A stretch of 64,000 nucleotides of DNA. Origin: UBA7359 sp038142205 (GTDB taxonomy: Bacteria > Pseudomonadota > Gammaproteobacteria > Eutrophobiales > Eutrophobiaceae). A model generated the notes under the pieces. It searched no databases. It saw nothing but the letters and a program-made list of their open reading frames with translations, and had not been told where the DNA came from. How positions within the stretch are numbered: the stretch's first letter is position 1; every line of letters begins with the position of its first letter. Shown here in pieces: positions 18,133-28,800 of the stretch. The position numbers and the translations under genes were made by a program. The DNA lies in contig JAYQJO010000001.1 of assembly GCA_038142205.1 (NCBI GenBank), positions 372,001 through 436,000 on the forward strand, given 5' to 3'.

Positions 18133-21100
18133 TTACTTAATTAATTTAAGTGGTGTTTTACTTTTTTCGGAGCCTATATTTAGGCCGGGTTCAGGTTTGC
18201 CATAATAATAGCCTTGTACCGTAGTAAAACCGTTCGCAAGCAGGTAATCCAGCTGTTCTTTTGTTTCGACACCCTCAGCAATGACTTCAACGTTTAAGCT
18301 TTCAGCCATAGCACGAATTGCATTACATATCGCCGCGTCACTCGGATCAGTCAAAATATCTCTGATGAAAGAACGATCTATTTTAATGACATCAATAGGA
18401 AATTGTTTTAGATACGCGAGCGATGAGTAACCTGTGCCAAAATCATCCAATACTATCTTGCAACCCATATCATGTAATTTATTAATAATAGATTTGTTGT
18501 GTTTCGAACCCGTCATCAATACAGTTTCTGTAATTTCCAATTCTAGATCATTCGGTTTTAATTGATATTCAATTATTGAGCTCTCAATATGCCGTAACAG
18601 GTTTTTATCCTGAAATTGACGTGCCGATAAATTAATCGCTACTGTTACTGGCTGAGCATTTTTTTCTAATAGTAAACTGGCATAACGGCAAGCTTCAGAA
18701 ATAACCCATTCACCAACTGTATTTATCATCCCTGAATCTTCGAGAATCGGAATAAAACTATCAGGCGGTATAATTTCCCCTGACGAAGTGCGCCATCTCA
18801 GTAATGCTTCGTAACCAACAACTTTATTTTCTATGACATTAAATTGTTTCTGAAAGTACAATTCAAAATCATTATTTTTCACAGCATGCCGTAAGCGAGA
18901 CTCTAACGTTATCTTGCTTAAAGAATCCGAGTTCATTTCATCAATATAGAACTGATAATTATTACGTCCCAGTTGTTTAGCGTGATACATTGCGGTATCA
19001 GAATTACGGAGTAAATCAGAAACAGTAACACTGTCATCAGGATACATGCTGATACCAATGCTAGGGCTAATGCTGATTTCCTGTCCATCGATATTAATCG
19101 TTTCTTTGAAAGATGTAATGATTTTGATTGCGGTACGCTCGGCAGCAAGTTCATTTTTCATATCAGTTAAAATAATGGTGAATTCATCGCCGCCGAGCCT
19201 GGCAACGGTATCTGAACTTCTTACACATGCATGTAACTTTTCAGCAACGGCTTTTAATAGCTTGTCGCCTATTTCATGACCAAGTGAGTCGTTAACCTGC
19301 TTAAATCGGTCAAGGTCAACGAACATCACGGATATTTTCTGTTTTTTACGTTTTGCCAGACTAATATAATTTTCCAGTCGATCGATAAACAGGGCGCGAT
19401 TAGGCAGACCTGTTAAAACATCAAAGTTCGCAAGCATTGTCAGCTGTTCTTCATTACGTTTACGCTCAGTGATGTCTTCATACAGCCAGATACTTCCAAG
19501 CTCAGGCTTGCCTTCTTCGATTGATTTTGCAGAAATTGCACACCAGAATTCATGTCCATCTTTATGTTTTACGATCCATTCACTATTATAAGTATCGTTT
19601 TCTTGTAGTCTTTTATAAGCCTGCCTTCCTATTTCTACGAAATCTGTTTTAGACGAAAATATAATCTCGGTTTTTAAACCTGCAATTTCTCCTCTTTCAT
19701 ATCCGAACATTTTTTCAAATTTATTATTAACAGATATAAATTTTCTATCTTTCAAATGGACGATGCCAACCAATGCATTTTCAAGCACCGCATTGAGTCG
19801 ATGTTCATTTTCAAGCAATGCATCATAAGTCGTCGATAGTTCGTCAAAAAGTTTTTCATTGCGTTCAGCAAACGTGTTAAAAGACTCGGCTAATAATGAA
19901 AACTCATCTTTAACAAAGTCTTTTGTATATAAACGTGCTCTTAAATTTCCTTTGGTCAGATCGTTTACTGCATGGCCAATCAGTGTTAGCGGGTGGTTTA
20001 TTCTATGATCAAGGCTTCTCAGCACAGTGATAATGAAAACTAATGCGACAAGACTGATACAAATAATTATGATATCAGTAAGCTTTGTAATTTTATCTGT
20101 TTGTTTTTTATTATTATCAATTATTTTGTATAAATAGTTTTCTATATCTATGGTTGTGTTGATTATAATATCTGCATGACTTTTCATTTTCTTTTTCAAA
20201 TCATTCTCAATAATAAAATTAAGATCAAGGTATTGTGTCCATAAGTTATAAATAGAGCGTTCATTTATTATTAAAACACTGATAAGTTCCTCAAGGGCTC
20301 TGGAAACTATGGCGATATCAGCCATTAATTTCGGATAATTTTTTAATTCAGCTGAAAGAGAGTCCAGAGAAAAATTAATCTGACTAAGTTGTTGCGCTAC
20401 CTGATTGTCTTTAACATCTATCAAAATATCTTTGTTAGTTGTTTTGGTTAATTTTTGAGCTAATTGTATAATTTGTATAGTTGCAAGTTGTACTTGGTTA
20501 CTGGCTTCTTCAATGCGAAGTTGTTGCCCTAATAAACTATCTAACGTTTGAGGGTTGAATAAAAAGGAGGGCTGATCCTTGTCGATGATGCTGTTTTTTA
20601 ATTTCAGTCTGGATCTACTTTCTTTTAGTTTGATCTTTCCTGCTACCCTGTCAATTGCATCGATAATCTCGTTTACAATAGCTTCAAGTGCAATTTCATT
20701 TAGTTGTAATTCATTTTTTAAAAAAATTATTTTTTGTTTCTTTAAATATAAGTCATTGTCAGCGTTTAGAAACTGTATAAATGAGTTGTTATAGTTATCT
20801 ATTAATAGGTCACTTCCATCTGCAGGCAGTAGTTCTTTTAATAAATCAATATCTGTTATAAATTTTTTTCTAAAGGTTCTCTGTCCGATAAGCTTGTAAG
20901 TGTCTCAATGTCTTCAGCCAATTCGATATTTGCATTTCTGACAGTGAGTGACGATATTGTGCTGTTTATGCTTCTTATAAGTGTCTCAATATCAAGAACA
21001 TTACTAACAAGTTCTTTTTGTGAATCGTAGGAGAATTTTTCTATAAAAATTATTGAAAGTGCCGATACAGTAATTGCAACAGAACACGAGAATACAATAA

Positions 21101-21170
21101 ATTGTAAGAGCTGCTTGATGTTCGCTTTTTGCAGTATTAAACCTACACTTTTTAAAATATTATTAGTCAT
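18133..21170 (-). pseudogene. membrane GGDEF-EAL c-di-GMP protein with PAS, split by a one-base frameshift
   Basis: Two frames, 21170-20856 and the open frame leading into 20424-18133, join into one protein of 1012 residues if one A is added to the A7 run at plus 20863-20869. Order: N-terminal membrane helix, long helical extracytoplasmic domain (to about 360), second helix, HAMP, PAS (about 460-570), GGDEF (R-S-S-D inhibitory site then G-G-D-E-F), EAL (Y-E-A-L-L-R-W, E-L-E-I-T-E, D-D-F-G-T-G-Y-S-S). All catalytic motifs for making and degrading c-di-GMP are present. The start overlaps the stop of the binding-protein gene by 8 bases, so they form one signalling operon. As written, only a 104-residue N-fragment and a soluble-ended C-part would be made. 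Confidence 0.85.
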
Positions 21171-22439
21171 GTTTTAATGTGAAAGATGTATTGCTGTAAT
21201 CAGACAAACTTATACTGTTACCCAGCTTCACCCAGTCTACAGGTATAAATTGATTATTACTTATCATGACAGGCCAGACATTATTAACTGCTTGATGATT
21301 TTCTTCAGAGTATGAAATAGTTTGATTAAGACCTATATCCAGTCCGGATAAATGATTAAAAGAATGAGCTAATGATTCTCGAGTAAAATACTGTGAATCT
21401 ATTGAAAGCAAAGAAGCAACAAAAATTTTAGCAACAATATAACCTTCAAAAGAGATGAAACTTGGTTTTGCTCCATTGCCATATTTCTCAAGATCTTGTT
21501 TATACTCTTGAGCAACAGGAATATTTGAATTAAAAGAAGGGACGACCTGGGTAATAATGACATTTTCCGTCTCACCATTGAGTTCTTTCAATAATGATGT
21601 GCTGCCAACAAACGACAAATTAAGGAACAGGCAATCAGGCAGGTTTTGCTTGGCGAGTTTAATAAATTTAGCTGAAGGAGCATAGCTGCCGGCCATAATA
21701 ATGGCGCGAGGTTTAACCTGGGCATCAAGTATCGTTGCCAGAGCGCCTTCAACATTTAATGAGTTTCTTCTATAGCGCCCATGTGCTAATGAAATTACAT
21801 TTGATATACCGTGTTTTAACAATGCCGATACTGCACCATCGTAGCCTGCATCACCGTAACTATCGCGTTGCGTAAAAAAAGCAATTTCTTCTGGCCTAAT
21901 TCCTACCTTAAGTAAGCCATTAATCATGCTAGCCGCTTCTTCCGAGTAACTGGCACGATAGTTAAAGATGTAACGATTGGGTGGTGTTTGTCGTAATAGC
22001 GGTGCGCCTGTTATAGCGCCAATAAACGGTACACCTTTTTCGACGATAATAGGTACAGCTACAACCGCAGTTGGCGTACCTACATTGCCAATAACAGCAA
22101 TAACGTCGTGTTCGTCAATAAGTTTGCGCATGTTAGGAGCAACTAAACGTGGTTCGTACTGGTCATCTTCAATGAGCAAATGAATTTGTTGGCCATGTAT
22201 TCCGCCATTCATATTAATACGATTGAAATAAGCGTTTATACCGGCCAGTGCATTTTGCCCAACTTCCTTTAGTGGGCCGCTAAGAGCTGTTGTTGTTCCT
22301 ACGCGAATGTCAGCATGAGCGTATGAACACAAGGAAAATTGAAATGATACTAAAAGAATCGTCTTAAAAAAAAATCCAGGCAGCCAGTATTTTTTTCAGA
22401 AATTAGTAGAAAAAAATCCATTAAAATAAATTTTTCCAT
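21163..22439 (-). pseudogene. LivJ-like periplasmic binding protein, signal peptide out of frame
   Basis: The mature part (from about 22320) is a Peripla_BP_6 binding protein: D-I-R-V-G-T-T-T-A-L-S-G-P-L, A-V-I-G-N-V-G-T-P-T-A, F-T-Q-R-D-S-Y-G-D-A-G. The open frame begins only at a TTG (22332) inside the signal peptide. A proper start, ATG 22439 with AAGGAG 8 bases upstream, opens a hydrophobic leader in another frame; one extra T in the T9 run (plus 22366-22374) joins them into 425 residues with a coherent signal ending S-Y-A-H-A. It binds a small ligand (amino-acid-like by family) and is translationally coupled to the GGDEF-EAL gene, so it likely serves as its periplasmic sensor rather than for transport; no permease genes are near. 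Confidence 0.82.
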
Positions 22440-22597
22440 CCTTAAAGCTCCTTAAAATCCATTATTTATTTTAAAGAATAACTTATTATTATGTTTTAAA
22501 CTAAAAAAAATAGCGCATATTTTTATTAAATATAAGCTTTATTTCAAATGAAAGAAGCCGCCTGATGATAATGTTTGCAGGAGGTTACGACACTTTT

Positions 22598-22903
22598 TTA
22601 TGTTCTTTCTTTGCCACATGCCCAACATAATTCGAATTGGCCTTCGATTAATTCACCGCATTGACATTGCCAAGCACTTTGTTGCGAAGCAGCATTAAGT
22701 GCTGCTTCTATAAGCTTTTCAGCTGAGAAATAATCATTCTCATTATTAACCCAAACTTCTGGCCAACATTCATTAATCGGTAATTCGCCAATTCCACCTG
22801 TTAAGTTCATATTACGAAGGTGGCAATCAATATTATTGGCTTCTAATAAACTATGGACATGGCCAGCCATAACAAAATTATCGCTAGTAAAAACTTTTTT
22901 CAC
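22598..22903 (-). CDS. DUF2007 putative signal-transducing protein
   Basis: 101 residues. N-terminal DUF2007 fold (M-K-K-V-F-T-S-D-N-F-V-M-A-G-H-V-H-S-L-L-E-A-N-N-I-type start, then E-V-W-V) and a C-terminal zinc-ribbon-like part W-Q-C-Q-C-G-E ... C-W-A-C-G. No membrane segment. It overlaps the upstream coiled-coil gene by 4 bases (ATGA), so they are co-translated. The family name is only descriptive; role unknown. Confidence 0.8.
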   Translation of the reverse strand: MKKVFTSDNFVMAGHVHSLLEANNIDCHLRNMNLTGGIGELPINECWPEVWVNNENDYFSAEKLIEAALNAASQQSAWQCQCGELIEGQFELCWACGKERT

Positions 22904-23256
22904 TTTAGTTGAAGTAAATATAGAAGACAGAAAATGGAAATAAGAAGGGCAACGACGGCTAAAATTGTAATCCGGTTTAATTGGCTTATTGTGTTTTTCA
23001 ATTGAACTGCTAATGATTCGTTTTGTTTTGCCAATTCTTCAATAAGTTTTATTTGTTCTACATTGGACTCATCATTTGCATCAAGGCGTTGGTGCAATCG
23101 ATCAACTTCTTTCTTAATACCATCAATAGTGTCTGGTATTTCTTTTTCAATTTTATTTTCATCGCCCTGATCACGAATTAACTTGATTAAACGAGTCGCG
23201 CCTTGAATAACAATAGGCGCGGTATTTAATATCGTGTTAATTGTACTTAGGCTCAT
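22900..23256 (-). CDS. small coiled-coil membrane protein
   Basis: 118 residues: a charged helical and coiled-coil region (about 30-92, with E-K-E-I-P-D-T-I-D-G-I-K-K-E-V-D-R-L) and a single C-terminal membrane helix (about 95-115), the layout of a tail-anchored inner-membrane protein. I do not recognise a family. First gene of a two-gene unit with the DUF2007 gene. Confidence 0.68.
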   Translation of the reverse strand: MSLSTINTILNTAPIVIQGATRLIKLIRDQGDENKIEKEIPDTIDGIKKEVDRLHQRLDANDESNVEQIKLIEELAKQNESLAVQLKNTISQLNRITILAVVALLISIFCLLYLLQLK

Positions 23257-23532
23257 AACGGGTTTCTTACGTATTCATTTTTAATAAAGTTTGCGATGCT
23301 GACTTTATGATAAAGTCGGTATCAATAACCAATCACTAATAATATATGCTTAACTGTATGTCGCGAGCAACGGATGTGCAAGTTGTCGATGTGAAACCTT
23401 ATATTGAGAAATAGTTTAAGCAACTACAACATTATCTTTTGAGTCATTTAAGTGACAAATATGTAAACAAAGGAATTTTTCGGTAAAATCACTTGTCTAT
23501 AAAAATATCTATAAAATGAGAGTCACATATTA

Positions 23533-24495
23533 ATGTCTGCAATTTCAGAAATTCAACGTTTAAAAACGCATATTAGCCAACAGATTATTGGTCAGGAAGT
23601 ACTTGTTAATCGTTTATTGATCGCTTTATTGGCCGATGGGCATCTATTGGTAGAAGGTGCGCCCGGTCTGGCCAAGACCAGAGCGATTAAAGTACTTGCT
23701 GATGGTATCGAGGCCAATTTTCATCGAATTCAATTTACACCTGATTTATTACCGGCTGACTTGACAGGAACGGAAATCTACCGTCAGCAGGAAGGCAATT
23801 TTGTTTTTCAACAGGGTCCTTTATTTCATAACCTCGTATTGGCGGATGAAATTAACCGTGCTCCAGCAAAAGTCCAATCAGCATTACTTGAAGCTATGGC
23901 AGAACGCCAAATTACTGTGGGTAAAGAAACTTATTCATTACCTGATTTATTTCTGGTCATGGCAACGCAAAACCCGATTGAACAGGAAGGTACTTATCCT
24001 TTGCCAGAAGCACAGCTGGATCGCTTTCTTATGCATGTGACGATTGATTATCCGGGTGATAAAGAAGAGCAGGAAATTTTGAGGCTAGCACGCAATGAAG
24101 CGAAAAAATCATTTTCTGTTGAAAATAATACACCTGTTAAACAGGAAGCAATCTTTGCCGCGCGTGACGAAGTGCTGTCCATTTATATGGCGGATAATAT
24201 TGAACAATACTTATTACAAATTGTTTTAGCGACGAGAAATGCCGGGGCTTATGGTGATGATTTGGCGCAATGGTTGCAATATGGTGCGAGTCCAAGAGCC
24301 AGTATTACATTAGATCGATGTGCTCGTGCACATGCCTGGTTAGAACAACGTGACTATGTCGGCCCAGAAGATGTTCAGGCGGTGGCACACGAAGTATTAC
24401 GCCATCGTTTAATATTAAATTATGAAGCAGAAGCGGATGGGATGACCACGGACGGTGTTGTATCAGAATTACTCTCTCGTATTGCCGTTCCTTAA
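23533..24495 (+). CDS. MoxR family AAA+ ATPase
   Basis: 320 residues: Walker A G-A-P-G-L-A-K-T (about 42-49; a MoxR-typical G-x-x-G-x-x-K-T), Walker B L-A-D-E-I-N-R-A, sensor 1 A-T-Q-N-P-I-E-Q-E-G-T-Y-P-L-P-E-A-Q-L-D-R-type stretch, sensor 2 G-A-S-P-R-A. A chaperone-like ATPase that works with VWA proteins. First gene of a six-gene plus-strand operon (MoxR, DUF58, DUF4381, BatA, BatB/C, BatD) with gaps or overlaps of at most 15 bases. Confidence 0.95.
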   Translation: MSAISEIQRLKTHISQQIIGQEVLVNRLLIALLADGHLLVEGAPGLAKTRAIKVLADGIEANFHRIQFTPDLLPADLTGTEIYRQQEGNFVFQQGPLFHNLVLADEINRAPAKVQSALLEAMAERQITVGKETYSLPDLFLVMATQNPIEQEGTYPLPEAQLDRFLMHVTIDYPGDKEEQEILRLARNEAKKSFSVENNTPVKQEAIFAARDEVLSIYMADNIEQYLLQIVLATRNAGAYGDDLAQWLQYGASPRASITLDRCARAHAWLEQRDYVGPEDVQAVAHEVLRHRLILNYEAEADGMTTDGVVSELLSRIAVP

Positions 24496-24510
24496 AAAAC
24501 ATTTTTTATC

Positions 24511-25440
24511 ATGTCTGTTTTATCTGACTCTATTTCCAGTCCTGCCCGTATAACAACAGCAGGCTTAATTGCTTTAAGCCAGAAGAGTCGTGGCTTGTCA
24601 CTCAAATCGGGGATGATCAGTGCTGTACAAGCAGGGGATTATCAATCGGCTTTCAAAGGGCGCGGTATGGAATATGATGAATCACGTCTATACCAAGCAG
24701 GCGATGATATCCGCAATATTGATTGGCGCGTTACGGCCAGGACAGGTAAGGCTCATACCAAATTATTTTGTGAAGAGCGTGAGCGACCGGTACATATCTG
24801 GGTTGATTTTCGTGCCCCCATGTTTTTTGCAACACGCGGTAAGTTTAAAGCAGTCATTGCTGCGGAGCTTGCCTGTTTATTTGCATGGACAGCAAACCGA
24901 CAAAGTGATCGGGTTGGTGGTGTTGTTTTTTCAGATAGTGTTCACCATGAACTGAAACCGCAGCGAGGCAAATCTGCTGTTTTAAGATTAATAAAACATA
25001 TGGTTGAACATCCTGCCTGGCAACAAAACGATGTTAATGAAGATGAGCAACAAGGTATGTTGCACTCTTTAATCAATTTACGCCGAATGACTCGGCCGGG
25101 AAGTCTAGTAATTTTATTAAGTGATTTTCGTGGTTTTGATGAAGAGTCCCGATCACATTTGATACGTTTGCGTCAGCATAATGAACTCATCATGGTGCAT
25201 GTTTATGATTGGCTGGAAGCATTCTTACCACCATCAGGCAATTATCGAATTCGAAATGGTGAACAGGAGTTAGTTTTTGATACGAATAATAAAAAACTGG
25301 TTGCGAACCATACTGATAAATTTAAAGCACATCAGGATTATTTATTAAAAACAGCGCGTAGTTGCCATGCTAATTTTTTAACTTGTCGTACTGAAGATCA
25401 ACCCGACAAGATTATAAAAGAAGGGCTTCGCCCAAGATGA
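24511..25440 (+). CDS. DUF58 domain-containing protein
   Basis: 309 residues. The DUF58 signature is complete: G-x-G-M-E-Y-D-E-S-R-L-Y-Q-A-G-D-D-I-R-N-I-D-W-R-V-T-A-R (about 50-77), then a VWA-like fold with S-L-V-I-L-L-S-D-F-R-G-F. Usual partner of MoxR ATPases. Its ATGA overlap with the DUF4381 gene indicates coupled translation. No membrane helix; cytoplasmic. Confidence 0.93.
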   Translation: MSVLSDSISSPARITTAGLIALSQKSRGLSLKSGMISAVQAGDYQSAFKGRGMEYDESRLYQAGDDIRNIDWRVTARTGKAHTKLFCEERERPVHIWVDFRAPMFFATRGKFKAVIAAELACLFAWTANRQSDRVGGVVFSDSVHHELKPQRGKSAVLRLIKHMVEHPAWQQNDVNEDEQQGMLHSLINLRRMTRPGSLVILLSDFRGFDEESRSHLIRLRQHNELIMVHVYDWLEAFLPPSGNYRIRNGEQELVFDTNNKKLVANHTDKFKAHQDYLLKTARSCHANFLTCRTEDQPDKIIKEGLRPR

Positions 25441-25961
25441 CGCCAGATAATCAAACAGTAAATAGTGTTAATGAATTAGCGCTACGTGATATTCATTTAC
25501 CCGGTTCAACATTATGGTGGCCGCCCGCCCCGGGATGGTGGATATTGTTGTTTTTGATTATTGTTATTACTGTTTCTGTTTGTTTTTTTCTTCGTCAGAG
25601 AAAAAAGAAAAAATTATCAGCACTGTATCTGGCAAAACAGGAATTGGAACGGATTGAAAATACATTTTTTTCAGAAAAAGATAAAACAAAATTAATCAAA
25701 GAACTTTCAGAATTAATACGTCGAGTCAGCATCAGCGTATTTCATCGAAATGAATCTGCTGCTTTAACCGGAAATGAATGGCTGTTGTTTCTGGATGATT
25801 TAATGGGCGATGACTCTTTTAGTAATGGCATAGGCAAAATATTAATCGAAGCGCCTTATCAGGCAACCCCAATATATGATGAACAGGCATTGTTACAGTT
25901 GATTTCAAACTGGATAAATTCGATACAAACAAAGTCAGGTAGTAAAAGGAATAAAGCATGA
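25437..25961 (+). CDS. DUF4381 membrane protein of the Bat operon
   Basis: 174 residues: short N-tail with L-R-D-I-H-L-P-G-S-T-L-W-W-P-P-A-P-G-W-W (DUF4381 signature), one membrane helix (about 33-52), then a cytoplasmic helical domain with E-L-S-E-L-I-R-R-V and L-T-G-N-E-W-L-L-F-L-D. Overlaps both neighbours by 4 bases. Likely an assembly or adaptor component of the Bat complex (inference from constant linkage). Confidence 0.88.
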   Translation: MTPDNQTVNSVNELALRDIHLPGSTLWWPPAPGWWILLFLIIVITVSVCFFLRQRKKKKLSALYLAKQELERIENTFFSEKDKTKLIKELSELIRRVSISVFHRNESAALTGNEWLLFLDDLMGDDSFSNGIGKILIEAPYQATPIYDEQALLQLISNWINSIQTKSGSKRNKA

Positions 25962-26950
25962 TTCACTTTGATTGGCCCTGGGTTGTTGTACTTTTACCTT
26001 TGCCTTTTATAGTTCGTTATATATTAAAACCTGTCGCAGCCGAAAATGAAGCAGCTTTACGTGTGCCTTTTCTTAGTGAATTTAGTTCGGAATTTAAATC
26101 AGAGCATCATGTTGATGTAAAAAGAAAACTATTGTTTCTTGCTATTCTTGCTTGGTGTTGTCTCGTTGCTGCAGGCACTCGTCCTTTATGGTTAGGTGAG
26201 TTTGTCGAAATACCTGTTAGTGGCCGAGACCTTATGTTAGCAGTTGATTTATCAAAGAGCATGATTGAAGAAGATTTTATTGTTGATGACAAACTGGTCA
26301 ATCGTCTTTATGCAACACAAGCAGTTGCTGGTGAATTCATTGAACGACGTGTTGGTGACCGGCTGGGTTTAATTTTATTTGGTGAACAAGCTTATTTACA
26401 AACACCGTTAACATTTGATCGAACAACAGTAAGAGCCTTGTTGGATGAATCTGCCATTGGTCTAGCCGGGCCATCAACAGCCATTGGTGATGCGATAGGT
26501 TTGGCGGTAAAACGTTTGCGTGATCAAGAAAAGCAGAGTCGAGTTGTTATTTTATTAACCGATGGAGCGAATACTGCTGGCGAAATCGATCCTTTGTCAG
26601 CAGCAGACATTGCTGCACGTCAGGGATTAAAAATTTATACCATAGGCATAGGCGCAGATGAAAAGATTGTGCGTTCATTATTTGGCTCTCGCCGGATAAA
26701 CCCTTCTGCCGATCTTGATGAAACAACCTTGAAAGCTATTGCTGATAAAACAGGTGGTCGCTATTTTCGCGCAAGAGATACTGAGCAACTGGAACAGATC
26801 TATCAAATTTTGGATGAACTCGAACCCATAGAAAAAGATGTGCAACGTTTCAGACCACAAACGACATTATTTCATTGGCCTTTGGCGTTGTCGTTGCTCT
26901 TGCTTTTAATTTTGTTTCTTATAAAGAATTACTCTGAGGTTAAAAGGTAG
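25958..26950 (+). CDS. batA: BatA-like VWA-domain membrane protein
   Basis: 330 residues: N-terminal helices (about 7-20 and 54-74), a periplasmic/cytoplasmic VWA domain with an intact MIDAS motif D-L-S-K-S (about 92-96), T-A-I-G-D and L-L-T-D-G-A-N-T, then a C-terminal helix (about 305-322). Binds a divalent metal and probably protein partners. Its stop shares one base with the GTG of the next gene (TAGTG). Confidence 0.93.
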   Translation: MIHFDWPWVVVLLPLPFIVRYILKPVAAENEAALRVPFLSEFSSEFKSEHHVDVKRKLLFLAILAWCCLVAAGTRPLWLGEFVEIPVSGRDLMLAVDLSKSMIEEDFIVDDKLVNRLYATQAVAGEFIERRVGDRLGLILFGEQAYLQTPLTFDRTTVRALLDESAIGLAGPSTAIGDAIGLAVKRLRDQEKQSRVVILLTDGANTAGEIDPLSAADIAARQGLKIYTIGIGADEKIVRSLFGSRRINPSADLDETTLKAIADKTGGRYFRARDTEQLEQIYQILDELEPIEKDVQRFRPQTTLFHWPLALSLLLLLILFLIKNYSEVKR

Positions 26951-28794
26951 TGGAGTTAAGTCATTTCCATTTTATTCGCCCATACTGGTTTATTGCAGCG
27001 ATTCCTGTAATTTTTGTTTTATGGAAACTAGCAAAACAACACCTTGTTAATAAACAATGGGAAAGTGTCTGTGATCCAGAGTTATTACCTTATATTCTGG
27101 TCGGCAAATCCGGAGCGAAGAAATACAGCCATGTCATCTTAGCCAGCGTAGTGGGATTGTTAGCAGTTATTGCCTTAGCCGGGCCGACATGGGAACGTTT
27201 ACCGACACCTGTTTTTCAAAAAGAGTCTGCTCTAGTTATTGTACTGGATTTATCAGTATCCATGTATGCCGATGATATAAAACCGAGTCGACTGGAACGT
27301 GCCCGATTTAAAATAGCTGATTTATTAAAACTAAGAAAAGAAGGTCAAACTGCCTTACTGGTTTATGCCGGTGATGCATTTACGGTTACGCCATTAACAG
27401 ATGACATGAAAACCATTAGTTCACAATTATCTGCATTGTCACCAGCAATCATGCCTGCACCAGGTAGCAGAACAGATATTGCTATAGAAAAATCATTAGC
27501 CTTATTAAAACAAACAGGAGTAAGTCAAGGACATATCTTATTAGTAACAGATGAAGTTCAAGCTAAATATGAAAAGGACTTTATCAATGCAAAAAAAGAA
27601 GGCTATAGCATTTCAATTCTGGGGCTAGGGACAGAAGAAGGGTCGCCGGTTAATCTTGGGCAGTCTGGTTTTCTTGAAGATCGAACAGGTTCAATTGTTA
27701 TTGTAAAGCTTGATGAAGCAGCACTCAGTCAGTTAGCGAGTTCAGCTGGTGGTTATTATGAAACAAGTCAGGTTGCGGATGGTGATATTGAACGACTAAA
27801 CCGTTTGTTTAATAGCGGGCTTGACACTGAAGAGGAGTCAGAAACAGATCTGAAAACAGATCAGTGGCGGGAATTTGGACCATGGTTAGTATTGATTATT
27901 ATACCCATCGTCGCGTTTGGTTTTAGACGTGGTTATTTAGCAATACTTGTCTGTTTATTAATCAGTAATCCTGGTGAGGCTATTGCTTTTGAATGGGGCG
28001 ATTTTTGGTTAAACAAGAACCAACAAGCAATACGTGCTTTAGAAAATGAGCAGGCTGACGCTGCTTCAGAATTGTTTCAAGATAAAGATTGGAAAGCGGC
28101 CGCTAAATATAAGGCAGGTGACTATGCGGCAGCAGAAGAATTACTGAATCAAGCTGTAGACGTTCGTAGTCTATATAATAAAGCGAATGCGATGGCAAAG
28201 CAGGGACGTTATGAAGAAGCGATTAAAACTTATGATGAAGTATTAAATTCAGAACCGGAACATGAAGATGCAAAATACAATAAAGAACTTGTTGAAAAAG
28301 AATTAGAAAAGCAACAACAACAGTCACAATCGGATAATAATTCTGAGAATAATGACGATCAGAATGAAGAGCAGAAGTCAGACAACCAGCAGCAAGACTC
28401 AGATTCTAAAAGTGATAAACAGCAATCTGATTCTGAACAGGAACAGTCTGAATCAGAGCAGCAACAATCTTCACAGCAACAGGATAAAGAAGAACAAGGA
28501 GAAGATAAGCAATCTCAGCAACAGCAAGCCGACAAGGAAAAGGAAGAAAAATTAAAACAGGCATTAGAACAGCAAAAAGCTGAAGAAAAAGGTCAACAGC
28601 AAGAACAAGAGCAACAACAAGAGCAACAACAGCAAGCTCAACAGGAAATAAAAGAACTTGATGAAGAACGACAAGCGGAAGAACAATGGTTGCGACGTAT
28701 TCCTGATGATCCTTCTGGCTTGCTTAGACGAAAATTTAAATATATGTATTCAAAAGAGAAAAGAAAAATTTCTCCTGACGAACAGTATTGGTAA
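26950..28794 (+). CDS. batB: BatB-BatC fusion: VWA domain plus TPR and Gln/Glu/Ser-rich tail
   Basis: 614 residues, GTG start overlapping the previous stop. Two N-terminal helices, VWA with MIDAS D-L-S-V-S (about 98-102) and L-V-T-D-E, a third helix (about 305-330), then TPR repeats (Y-K-A-G-D-Y-A-A-A-E-E-L-L through Y-E-E-A-I-K-T-Y-D-E-V-L). From about residue 450 to 590 the chain is almost only Q, E, S, D and K, a disordered linker encoded by CAA/CAG/GAA-rich DNA (28310-28680). It combines what other species split into batB and batC. Role: Bat stress/aerotolerance complex, mechanism unclear. Confidence 0.92.
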   Translation: MELSHFHFIRPYWFIAAIPVIFVLWKLAKQHLVNKQWESVCDPELLPYILVGKSGAKKYSHVILASVVGLLAVIALAGPTWERLPTPVFQKESALVIVLDLSVSMYADDIKPSRLERARFKIADLLKLRKEGQTALLVYAGDAFTVTPLTDDMKTISSQLSALSPAIMPAPGSRTDIAIEKSLALLKQTGVSQGHILLVTDEVQAKYEKDFINAKKEGYSISILGLGTEEGSPVNLGQSGFLEDRTGSIVIVKLDEAALSQLASSAGGYYETSQVADGDIERLNRLFNSGLDTEEESETDLKTDQWREFGPWLVLIIIPIVAFGFRRGYLAILVCLLISNPGEAIAFEWGDFWLNKNQQAIRALENEQADAASELFQDKDWKAAAKYKAGDYAAAEELLNQAVDVRSLYNKANAMAKQGRYEEAIKTYDEVLNSEPEHEDAKYNKELVEKELEKQQQQSQSDNNSENNDDQNEEQKSDNQQQDSDSKSDKQQSDSEQEQSESEQQQSSQQQDKEEQGEDKQSQQQQADKEKEEKLKQALEQQKAEEKGQQQEQEQQQEQQQQAQQEIKELDEERQAEEQWLRRIPDDPSGLLRRKFKYMYSKEKRKISPDEQYW

Positions 28795-28800
28795 TTAAAT

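Noticed and set aside
28310..28680. Nucleotide repeat or CRISPR-like array in the CAA/GAA-rich tract
   Set aside because: It is the low-complexity Gln/Glu/Ser linker of the BatB/C protein, without regular spacers.
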